A stretch of 18,294 bases of DNA from an uncultured Eubacteriaceae bacterium (GTDB lineage: Bacteria > Bacillota > Clostridia > Eubacteriales > Eubacteriaceae), in NCBI GenBank assembly GCA_947630385.1, contig CANRHG010000016.1, positions 1 to 18,294 of the forward strand, written 5' to 3'. Each line of letters starts with the position of its first letter. The stretch's first letter is position 1. Position numbers and translations under genes: made by a program. The notes under the pieces are model-generated. The model made no database searches and was not told where the DNA came from. It worked only from the letters and a program-made list of their open reading frames with translations. Shown here in pieces: positions 7,464 to 13,589 of this stretch.

Positions 7464-8088
7464 CACCGCATTTTTCTAGGATCTCTTCGATCACCCCGCC
7501 CACCGTCAGGGCGGGATCTTCCCTATAATAATTAAATCCTTTGTATTCGACCGGGTGAAAATCCCGGTTTTTTTGCGCCATGATAAACTTTTCCCGGGAA
7601 ATAGCCGCTTTAACGTCCTTAAGGCTCAGTCCCGAAAAAATTTTACGTAAGCTCTCTTTTCGTTTAAACTCGTTCATTCCCCGAAAACTGCTCCCAAACG
7701 CTTTGTTGATCAGACGGATGTAGTTTTTACGGGAGATGACCGGCGAAAAAGCGTCGAGTTTGTGAAGGATGAGCCATAGATCAAAGGTCAGGTTCGAATA
7801 AGCCAAACGAAAACGGCCCCCATTTTTTGGGGCCCGTGTGACGTCGTCGAGAAATTGTTGCAAGGCGCGCCGGTGTTGCGGCTCCTGACTTTCGATGTCA
7901 AAGAATATGTAAACTGTAACGGGCTCATCCTTCGGTAAGGTTTTAAGCCGCTTAAACGGGTTTTTTGATACGACGATATCGAATCTCACCCGGTAAGGGG
8001 AGACTTCGTCGATCTGCTTTTCGAGCCACTTGAGATAGTGCTTTTCGGTTTCACCTTCGACCATAAAGAAGAACGTTTTTTCAGGCAT
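7408..8088 (-). CDS. RloB-like TOPRIM-family protein
   Basis: This 226-residue protein carries the RloB pattern: an N-terminal strand with EGETEKHY (residues 11-18), an acidic FDIE near residue 74, and the signature YSNLTFDLWLILH (about 105), matching the family's SNPxFExWLxxH. Together these are the expected acidic TOPRIM-type site. RloB genes are known as companions of restriction or abortive-infection loci, usually with an RloA-type ATPase; no ATPase is visible here. It starts inside the last eight bases of the kinase gene (ATGCCTGA overlap), so the two are translationally coupled. Its last 56 bases overlap pheA on the opposite strand. Nuclease activity is inferred. Confidence 0.78.
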   Translation of the reverse strand: MPEKTFFFMVEGETEKHYLKWLEKQIDEVSPYRVRFDIVVSKNPFKRLKTLPKDEPVTVYIFFDIESQEPQHRRALQQFLDDVTRAPKNGGRFRLAYSNLTFDLWLILHKLDAFSPVISRKNYIRLINKAFGSSFRGMNEFKRKESLRKIFSGLSLKDVKAAISREKFIMAQKNRDFHPVEYKGFNYYREDPALTVGGVIEEILEKCGVTVPKDTSQSNGSRSSRG

Positions 8089-9265
8089 GCGTGCAGACCC
8101 AGTCGATCACGTCCTGGATTTCGTTGAAATCTTCGTAAAAAACCGCTTCGAGAAACTCAAAAGCCAGTTTCTGGATTTGGGCCAGGCGCCGGTGGCTTTT
8201 TACGAGCGAGATGTCGTGACTGAGCGCGATCCCGGACTGAAGCCGTAAAATCACCGATAGGGCCATGAGCCGGATGCTGTCCTGGAAAATTTCCTTATAC
8301 AAACTTTCGTAGAGGTCGGGAACGTGTTCTTTAAGTCGCAGCTTAAAGGCTTCGTACAGGTCGTGGACCATCTGCAGATCGTAAGCCTGCATGAGTTGCC
8401 TTTTTTGTAGATCCACGTCTTCTCTGGCAAGCCAGGACAGGTAGTTGATCAAAAAGCTGCTCGAGATACGGCCGAGATCCATAAAGGTCGAGCCGTTACC
8501 GGAAAACTCGGAGTCCAGGATTTTTATTTCCCCGGAGGAAACCAGAACGTTTCCGGTATGTAGATCCATATGGCATAAGCATTCGGCGTTGGCCTTGAGT
8601 TTTTGGTTGAGCTCCCTAATGGAATTTATGATCTTCGGATCGTCTAAAAGGCGCGACTGTAAAGCCCGTACTTCGGGAAGAAACGAATCTAGATGGTGGA
8701 AGGCGTTGTCCTCTCCCGTGATCATATCGGTGAGTTTCGCGCGAAGGTCCGTGTTTTCAAAATAAGCGTCTTGTCTTTTTTTGCTTTCGGAGTCTAGGTA
8801 AAGCTCTGACGTATAATACCTGAGATCGGCCAAGAAACGGCCGATTCTGATCCCAAAGTCTGGAAAGATTTTCCCAAGAGAAAGCTCGTAACGGAGGTTG
8901 TTAAGACCGGTTAAGTCTTCCATAAAGATCAAGCCGTCTTTTTTCGAGACTTTATAAACTTTGGGCGCGATGTGATAAAAACTTTCAAAGAAAGTCAAAG
9001 CTCGGCTTTCCAAACGAATGCGTTCCGGATCGATCTCGTGGAGCTCCCCGAGATATTTGGAAATGGCCAAAGAAAAGGGAAGGACCTGTTTTAAGACCAC
9101 GGAGCGCGTGGGATCAAAGAGCAAAAAGATCTGATTGACAAGACCTTCGGTTTCGTCGACTTCTTTTAAAATGTCGACCGCGTGGACATCGCTGTTTTTA
9201 TCGAAGAGTCCAAATTTCTTGGCCTTTTGTATGGCTGTATCTTTGTTAAGTAGATTTAATTTCAT
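8081..9265 (-). CDS. mtnK: S-methyl-5-thioribose kinase-like protein (APH fold)
   Basis: The 394 residues match the length and order of MtnK of the methionine salvage pathway, which phosphorylates methylthioribose. Visible landmarks are an N-terminal AKKFGLF, the ATP-lysine region VVLKQVLPFS, the MEDL hinge (near residue 140), the LRYELSLGKIFPDFG stretch, the catalytic HMDLHTGN (about 256-263) and the metal-binding DSE (about 273-275). MtnK normally reads HGDLHTGS and DPE, so the site is kept but varied. No other salvage gene (mtnA, mtnW) is in the window, and it is coupled to a lipoprotein (ATGA overlap upstream) and an RloB-like gene (8-base overlap downstream). A different small-molecule kinase role is therefore possible. 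Confidence 0.75.
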   Translation of the reverse strand: MKLNLLNKDTAIQKAKKFGLFDKNSDVHAVDILKEVDETEGLVNQIFLLFDPTRSVVLKQVLPFSLAISKYLGELHEIDPERIRLESRALTFFESFYHIAPKVYKVSKKDGLIFMEDLTGLNNLRYELSLGKIFPDFGIRIGRFLADLRYYTSELYLDSESKKRQDAYFENTDLRAKLTDMITGEDNAFHHLDSFLPEVRALQSRLLDDPKIINSIRELNQKLKANAECLCHMDLHTGNVLVSSGEIKILDSEFSGNGSTFMDLGRISSSFLINYLSWLAREDVDLQKRQLMQAYDLQMVHDLYEAFKLRLKEHVPDLYESLYKEIFQDSIRLMALSVILRLQSGIALSHDISLVKSHRRLAQIQKLAFEFLEAVFYEDFNEIQDVIDWVCTHA

Positions 9266-9771
9266 GATTTTTCAAAGACCGTCTGTGTCCCTCCGGAAAG
9301 GCCGTCGGTCACCAGTTTTCCGTCTTCGTCTGTTAGTTGCAGGATCAGGTAGCCGTTGCTGTCGACCAAGTTGTAAGTGTTGCCGTCTACGATGCAGGTA
9401 GCTACGGTTCTGGAGCGGTTTCCGTCGGTCGTTTCGACGTCCTGAACCGTGTTCCCGTCGGTGTCTATAATAATATTGTAGGCTTCTAAGCCCTCCGGGA
9501 TTCCTTCAACCGCTCTCCAAGTCCCAATGATCTCCTGTGGAAGAGCCTGGTCGGTGGCATCGACGTGTTCGCCTAAATGGCTGTCGTGTGGAGCGTCTTC
9601 GCTGTGTTCGGTATTGATATCTTCCCGCTCGAAAGTTTCATAAGAGTTCTGTGAACTTTCGTTTTGGGCTTTTTGGTTTGCGGCTGGGGTGCCGTTATTG
9701 TCGCTTAGGCCAGCGCATCCACATAAGCCCACGATCAAAGTCAAAATAAGTAGGTAAATGAGTTTTTTCAT
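9262..9771 (-). CDS. Putative lipoprotein
   Basis: The 169 residues begin with a signal peptide (MKK, then a hydrophobic run) and a lipobox LCGC with the lipidated cysteine at 19. A low-complexity linker rich in Asn, Gln, Ser and Glu (about 23-75) follows. A C-terminal domain of about 85 residues (from IIGTWRAVEGIPEGLEAYN) is rich in beta strands and looks like a small lipocalin-type or META-like barrel. The family is not recognised. Its TGA overlaps the ATG of the kinase gene (ATGA). A TATACT box at 9780-9785 lies very close to the start and no Shine-Dalgarno is seen. Confidence 0.75.
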   Translation of the reverse strand: MKKLIYLLILTLIVGLCGCAGLSDNNGTPAANQKAQNESSQNSYETFEREDINTEHSEDAPHDSHLGEHVDATDQALPQEIIGTWRAVEGIPEGLEAYNIIIDTDGNTVQDVETTDGNRSRTVATCIVDGNTYNLVDSNGYLILQLTDEDGKLVTDGLSGGTQTVFEKS

Positions 9772-9820
9772 TAAAGATAAGTATACAAAATTTTAAAACA
9801 AAATTATTGTCGATGACAGT

Positions 9821-9858
9821 AAAAAATAAGCTGAAACACCTAAGTGGCGTTCCAGCTT
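9821..9858 (-). terminator. Rho-independent terminator of the Rpn-tail block
   Basis: AAGCTG (9828-9833) pairs with CAGCTT (9853-9858), extended inward by imperfect pairs, and the minus-strand T-run (9821-9826) follows. It lies about 20 bases past the stop at 9878 and insulates the lipoprotein operon. Confidence 0.75.
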
Positions 9859-9877
9859 CTATTAAAAATTTTCCTAG

Positions 9878-10102
9878 CTACTTTTCGAGTATAGATTTGG
9901 CTTTTTCGGTGGCTTCTTCTTGAGTTAACGTATCACCGCTTTCCTTGACTAAATAAGAAGCCAAGTTTCGGATATTACGTTGTCTCGCCTTAGTTTCTCC
10001 TATGACTATACCTTCAGCTTTCCCTATAGCAATACCTTCAGTTTTTCCTTTAGTAAAACCCTTATCAAACCTTCCGTGCCAAATATAATCAAACGCATCC
10101 AT
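9878..10102 (-). CDS. Free-standing Rpn C-terminal domain copy (most diverged)
   Basis: The 74 residues start MDAFDYIWHGRFDKGF, exactly like the tail of the Rpn-type gene upstream. Glycine-rich GIAIGKAEG repeats follow, then IRNLASYLVKESGDTLTQEEATEKAKSIL, a helical segment typical of the end of Rpn/PD-(D/E)XK 'transposase' proteins. No nuclease domain is present. Its C-terminal half differs clearly from the other two copies. The ATG context GGGATGAAACGATC gives only a weak ribosome binding site. It may act like the small RpnS proteins that inhibit their parent nuclease, or it may be a decaying duplicate. Confidence 0.55.
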   Translation of the reverse strand: MDAFDYIWHGRFDKGFTKGKTEGIAIGKAEGIVIGETKARQRNIRNLASYLVKESGDTLTQEEATEKAKSILEK

Positions 10103-10736
10103 GATCGTTTCATCCCATCGCTTCCTGTCTACAGCTATTTGTTATCTAGATCTTTTCCTAAAAGGATAGCTTCGGCTTTTTCAGTGGCTTCTTTCCTTGA
10201 TAGCGAGTTTCCACCATTTTTAAAAAAGTAAGAAGCTAAATTTCGAATGTCACGTTCAGAAGTTTCCGTCTCTCCGATAGTGATACCTTTAGTAATGCCT
10301 TCGTTAACACCTTCAGCTTTCCCTATAGCAATACCTTCAGTTTTTCCTTCAGTAAAGCCCTTATCAAAACGTCCATGCCAAATATAATCAAACGCATCCA
10401 TGATCGTTTTACCTCATCATTTACTGTCTATAGCTATTAGTTATCTAGATCTTTTCCTGAAAGGATAGCTTCGGCTTTTTCAGTGGCTTCTTTTCTTGAT
10501 AGCGAGTTTCCACTATTTTTAAAAAAGTAAGAAGCTAAGTTTCGAATGTCACGTTCGGAAGTTTCCGTCTCTCCGATAGTGATACCTTTAGTAATGCCTT
10601 CGTTAACACCTTCAGCTTTCCCTATAGCAATACCTTCAGCTTTCCCTATAGCAATACCTTCAGTTTTTCCTTTAGTAAAGCCCTTATCAAAACGTCCATG
10701 CCAAATATAATCAAACGCATCCATAATTGTATTTAC
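9880..10736 (-). repeat. Threefold tandem repeat of the Rpn 3' end
   Basis: Three head-to-tail units cover the MDAFDYIWHG start through the stop. The MDAFD codons lie at 10724, 10401 and 10102. Spacings are 323 and 299 bases; the 24-base difference is exactly the extra GIAIGKAE repeat in the first unit. Units at 10437 and 10135 are nearly identical, the one at 9878 is diverged. Confidence 0.9.
10135..10401 (-). CDS. Free-standing Rpn C-terminal domain copy
   Basis: The 88 residues are almost identical to the last 95 residues of the Rpn-type gene immediately upstream, lacking one 8-residue GIAIGKAE repeat. The coding frame is clean from ATG to TAG. The sequence before the ATG (GATGAGGTAAAACGATC) still resembles the parent's coding sequence (ESDEVNTI) but with one base lost. 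This breaks continuity with a longer ORF and leaves GAGGT as a possible ribosome binding site. It lies 33 bases upstream of the third copy. Confidence 0.6.
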   Translation of the reverse strand: MDAFDYIWHGRFDKGFTEGKTEGIAIGKAEGVNEGITKGITIGETETSERDIRNLASYFFKNGGNSLSRKEATEKAEAILLGKDLDNK

Positions 10737-11270
10737 CTCATCGCTTTCTTTTCTTCTAAGGCCAAAAATGTTTTCGGCGATTTGAATTCTCTCTGTCTTA
10801 TCGATGTCGAATCCAAATTGTACGTCCAACAAAAGAAGGAGATAAGCCATTTTGGATTCTTCCGCGTTCCCATCAAATAACTGTTTGTTTAGATTTTCTA
10901 CGTCTCCTAGGTAATATAACCAAACTTTAGAACGTAGGTCAAACTTTGGTTTTAGAATTTGTGGTTCGGAATTTTGACCGTTTGAAAAGTCATAACGTCG
11001 CATTTTTGTTGGCAAAGCTAGCGTCAAAACATCAATGCTATTTTTTAAAGAACTTTCCGGAAAGATCCAAAGGGCGGAAGCCGGTATAACCAAGCGGTAG
11101 TGTTTCTTATCGGGGATGCGCTCAAATTTCCAAAATAAGATCGAGCAAAGATATAAAAGGCTACGCGCTTGAATCTCGGCTTGTGGGTAAGAATTTAGCT
11201 GATTTTCGATGTTTAAGTAGCTAGTTACTTTATCGTTTTCCAAAATAGCGAAATTTTTGTCCAGAATCAC
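10437..11270 (-). CDS. N-terminally truncated Rpn/PD-(D/E)XK nuclease-family protein
   Basis: The 277-residue ORF begins at a GTG and matches the central and C-terminal parts of Rpn/PDDEXK_2 'transposase' proteins. It shows a possible catalytic Asp in VILDKNF, an IENQ/EIQ motif (about residues 21-35), the helix ARSLLYLCSILFWKFE, a strand YRLVIPASALWIF, then a glycine-repeat linker (three-fold GxAxGKAEG) and a terminal helix. Relatives have roughly 60-90 more residues before the catalytic Asp. The same frame stays open upstream to a TAA near 11370 (SESELKKIIVPIPIHIF), so the N-terminus has been lost or frameshifted beside the IscB element. Full nuclease function is doubtful. Assignment rests on pattern only. 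Confidence 0.6.
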   Translation of the reverse strand: MILDKNFAILENDKVTSYLNIENQLNSYPQAEIQARSLLYLCSILFWKFERIPDKKHYRLVIPASALWIFPESSLKNSIDVLTLALPTKMRRYDFSNGQNSEPQILKPKFDLRSKVWLYYLGDVENLNKQLFDGNAEESKMAYLLLLLDVQFGFDIDKTERIQIAENIFGLRRKESDEVNTIMDAFDYIWHGRFDKGFTKGKTEGIAIGKAEGIAIGKAEGVNEGITKGITIGETETSERDIRNLASYFFKNSGNSLSRKEATEKAEAILSGKDLDN

Positions 11271-11553
11271 CCCTTCGTCGTTTTCGGAAAAAATGTGAAT
11301 CGGTATGGGAACGATGATTTTTTTGAGTTCACTTTCGCTTGCTGTTTTGCGTATTCCAACATCAGTTTATGGGAAAAATTTTTGAAAAGAAGGCCCATTT
11401 CCTAAACGATCCAGGCGAGAAATCTGTGGTCTTCTTCAACAAGCTTAATCCTAAGCCCCGAGAAACCCCTTCTTTAGCGAAGTTGGAAGTCTTCGTAAGG
11501 AGGGGATGGATAGGGGGTAACCTCCGTAAATTAATCCCTTGAACAAACCGCGC
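11271..11553. other. Junction between the truncated Rpn gene and iscB
   Basis: No convincing gene is seen here. It contains Rpn-frame coding remnants up to a TAA near 11370, an uncharacterised AT-rich stretch, and the hairpin at 11466-11505 that marks the probable right end of the IscB element. Confidence 0.5.
11466..11505. repeat. Right-end imperfect palindrome of the IscB element
   Basis: CCCCTTCTT (11466-11474) pairs with AAGGAGGGG (11497-11505), and CGAAG (11478-11482) with CTTCG (11491-11495), leaving an eight-base loop. No T-run follows, so it is more likely a transposon-end hairpin than a terminator. Confidence 0.7.
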
Positions 11554-12837
11554 TCATGCGGCCACAGACAGTGGAACCGTCAACACGGTCTTCCTTGCCA
11601 AAATACGGGACATCGCCGAAAGCTTCGGTGTTTTTAATCCTCTAGGCAGAAAGCTGAAGTCCGCCTTTTTCCCGGTTATATCCATGAGTTCTGCTGTCCC
11701 TCTTAGGCGCCGGCCCTTAACAAACCATTCCCTGCCGCGGTAACGGACCTTGTCAAACTTTTTAAAACCGCAGATCTTGCCCTGCGAGATCTTCTTTTCG
11801 CTGCGCATACCTTTGGTGCGCTGGTAGTCGCCCTCCGGGACGCAGCGCTTGATAAAGACCGTCTCTTCGTCGATGGCGACCGGTCTTCCACCCGAGGCGA
11901 TGACTGCCGCGTCCACATAGTGGGATTTTGCAAGACCTAGATTCTCACGGTTTGCTTTAGTGATGTAGCCGTGCGTTTCTATTATCTCCGGATGGCTCTT
12001 CCTTAACTGGGAGGCGATGATATTCATGTGGGTCGGAGCGGACAGCCTCTCAATATTCTTTAAAGGCTTCGGGGAACGGGCCTTTCCTATGTGGACTTTG
12101 TGGTGGCAGCCTGGGCAGAGCGTAACGAGGTTGTCCACCGTATCCGGCCCGCCTTTGTTGCGCCAGATATAGTGGTGTTCTTCGAGTCTGCCGCCTTTTT
12201 TCCCACACAGCCGACAGCGGTAACCGTCCCTGTGGCGGGCGGCTTCCTTCGCGTTGGAAAAGCCATAGGTCGGCCCCCTCTGATATCCCCAGGGTTTTAT
12301 CTTCGGGTCCGCCAGGGCGGGATTTTTAAGCAGATATGGGTCAAAATGTCCCGTCTCTACGATCACCTCTTGTCTACACGGAAGAATTGACCTGATAAAA
12401 GAAATCTCCCTTTCATGGGCGTGGATTTTTTCTTTTAAGGTAGGACTTAACCTTCCCTCTTTCTTCGAGTTTTTTCGGTTGTTAAACCGGGGCTTGCGGT
12501 GTCTGGTCTTTCGGGCTCTGCGGGTTTTTCTGTATTCCCGTCTGCGGTCCATCTTTTTCTTAATATCGTTTCTGAGCGTAACCTCCGAGGCGTATCTCAC
12601 CTCCCCGGCGTCGGTAACGGCTGCAAATCCCGCCGTGGAAGAACCGGTATCCACCCCTATCGTACAGGGGTGGGTATGTCTACTCTGAGGCTCTCGTGTC
12701 AGTTTAATCGTGAACGGCTCTCTTCGCTTTACTTTGGCGTTGCCGTCCCGAAGGAGAAGTCTTGCTACCTTCGGCGTGCAGGGGTCGAGCGGCTCCCCGT
12801 CAGGAGCCAGGACAAATACGGTTTTCTTTTTTTGCAT
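11554..12837 (-). CDS. iscB: IscB RNA-guided HNH/RuvC nuclease
   Basis: This 427-residue protein has the full IscB order. The PLMP-type N-terminal domain spans about 6-48 (VFVLAPDGEPLDPCTPKVAR). RuvC-I is GVDTGSSTAG (Asp63), followed by an Arg-rich bridge helix (98-122, RRREYRKTRRARKTRHRK). RuvC-II is VIVETGHFD (Glu161). The HNH domain has zinc pairs Cys208/Cys211 and Cys241/Cys244, catalytic-type HH at 221-222 and Asn236. RuvC-III is SHYVDA (His306, Asp309). A basic C-terminal target-interaction region follows (about 350-420). All catalytic residues are present, so it should be an active omega-RNA-guided DNA nuclease, the family ancestral to Cas9. The ATG follows the omega RNA directly with only a weak ribosome binding site. 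Confidence 0.95.
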   Translation of the reverse strand: MQKKKTVFVLAPDGEPLDPCTPKVARLLLRDGNAKVKRREPFTIKLTREPQSRHTHPCTIGVDTGSSTAGFAAVTDAGEVRYASEVTLRNDIKKKMDRRREYRKTRRARKTRHRKPRFNNRKNSKKEGRLSPTLKEKIHAHEREISFIRSILPCRQEVIVETGHFDPYLLKNPALADPKIKPWGYQRGPTYGFSNAKEAARHRDGYRCRLCGKKGGRLEEHHYIWRNKGGPDTVDNLVTLCPGCHHKVHIGKARSPKPLKNIERLSAPTHMNIIASQLRKSHPEIIETHGYITKANRENLGLAKSHYVDAAVIASGGRPVAIDEETVFIKRCVPEGDYQRTKGMRSEKKISQGKICGFKKFDKVRYRGREWFVKGRRLRGTAELMDITGKKADFSFLPRGLKTPKLSAMSRILARKTVLTVPLSVAA

Positions 12838-12840
12838 GTA

Positions 12841-13196
12841 TTTTTCTTAACGATGTGAATTCTACGCCACCAGACGGCGGCGGTCATGCCTACTCTGCCG
12901 CACTGCGACCATGCGGTTTTTCGGACTTCCTCTCGCCCATGATAGAAAAGCTTTTTACGCCCGAAGGTCTCCGGCATTTCTTTGACCCGCCGGACCTGCC
13001 CAAGGGCGACAGTTGCCCCAGTCTGAGGCGGCAACCAGGGGTGTCTTGACCAATCTATCGTAGGACGGATTTCTCCGTCCTGGGGCTGGTAAACGTTGGG
13101 CACCTCTCCATGGAAGGAGCTTCCTGAACTTTCAGCCCGGTAAAGCTCCTTCTTCAAAACTCAATAGAGCTTAAGGAGGGGTGGTTTACCAACCGG
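12841..13196 (-). ncRNA. Omega RNA (HEARO) of IscB
   Basis: About 350 bases directly upstream of iscB have no convincing protein but dense paired structure on the minus strand. There is a closing helix GGTAAAC with GTTTACC (13184-13190 with 13088-13094). A long arm pairs AAGGAGCTT (13114-13122) with AAGCTCCTT (13143-13151) around an inner CTGA/TCAG stem. A perfect 8-bp hairpin with GAAA tetraloop occupies 13062-13081. A long-range 7-bp helix joins 13080-13086 to 13015-13021, probably a pseudoknot. Further GC-rich stems reach to 12850. IscB omega RNAs have this position and carry the guide at the 5' end, here just above 13190. Confidence 0.85.
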
Positions 13197-13291
13197 TCTC
13201 TATTTTTTTGAAAACGGATTTTATTGATTTTTTCAATAAAATCAATCGATGTCGTCACATCCATGACCAGTTTGTTAAATCGGGAAGCGGC

Positions 13292-13498
13292 CTAAATCTG
13301 GATCTCTTTGTCGATGAGTCTTTTCTGTTCGACGCAAAACAGGGTTTTGTATTTTTCAAAAAACCGCTGTTTTGACTCCGCAAGTTTTTTACGGTCTTCT
13401 TTTAAGGTTTCTTTGCTCCCCTGAGCTTTGCCTTTGATCAGGCCTTCTTGCAGGCCTTCGGCCCGGATGACCGGATCGTAATTTGTATAAAAAGCCAT
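13292..13498 (-). pseudogene. Coiled-coil ORF interrupted by an amber codon and by the IscB element
   Basis: The 68-residue ORF starts MAFYTNYDPVIRAEGLQEGL with a strong AGGAGAG ribosome binding site. A GxxxG/KAQG linker recalling Rpn-type tails and a charged helix (KETLKEDRKKLAESKQRFFEKY) follow. A TAG stops it at 13292. The same frame continues beyond the stop with protein-like sequence (FNKLVMDVTTSIDFIEKINK) up to the omega RNA at about 13195. This suggests a longer gene broken by a point nonsense mutation and then cut by the IscB element. The family is not recognised. A genuine 68-residue product is the alternative. Confidence 0.5.
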
Positions 13499-13525
13499 TT
13501 TCTCTCCTGTGAATCTTAAATTAAA

Positions 13526-13566
13526 GCTTTCGGTAAACCGGAATCCTTATCCCGTTTACCGAAAGC
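13526..13566. terminator. Perfect 13-bp inverted repeat, probable terminator
   Basis: GCTTTCGGTAAAC (13526-13538) and GTTTACCGAAAGC (13554-13566) are exact inverse copies around a 15-base loop. On the minus strand a weak T-rich tail follows. It lies after the PLMP ORF stop (13590) and before the 68-residue ORF, so a terminator is the simplest reading; a mobile-element end is also possible. Confidence 0.55.
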
Positions 13567-13589
13567 ATTTCTGGTTTAGTTTGGCCAGT

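Larger units (their letters stand above)
11440..13200 (-). mobile_element. IscB/HEARO-type IS200/IS605-like element (approximate ends)
   Basis: The element contains omega RNA then iscB, both minus strand, with no TnpA transposase, so it would need mobilisation in trans. Its two ends share a subterminal palindrome with nearly the same sequence: TAAGGAGGGGTGG at 13172-13184 and TAAGGAGGGGATGG at 11496-11509. IS200/IS605-type elements typically carry such imperfect hairpins at both ends and make no target duplication. Exact cleavage sites cannot be fixed by eye. Confidence 0.65.

Noticed and set aside
11339..11542. A 67-codon plus-strand frame at the IscB right end
   Set aside because: It overlaps the end hairpin and the Rpn remnant, with no ribosome binding site or recognisable domain.
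12765..13157. A 130-codon minus-strand frame upstream of iscB
   Set aside because: It runs through the structured omega RNA and into the iscB start in another frame, has a composition unlike the other proteins here, and belongs to no recognisable family.
13292..13294. Programmed amber read-through (for example pyrrolysine) in the 68-residue ORF
   Set aside because: No supporting genes or read-through element are visible, and the frame is also cut by the IscB element, so decay is simpler.
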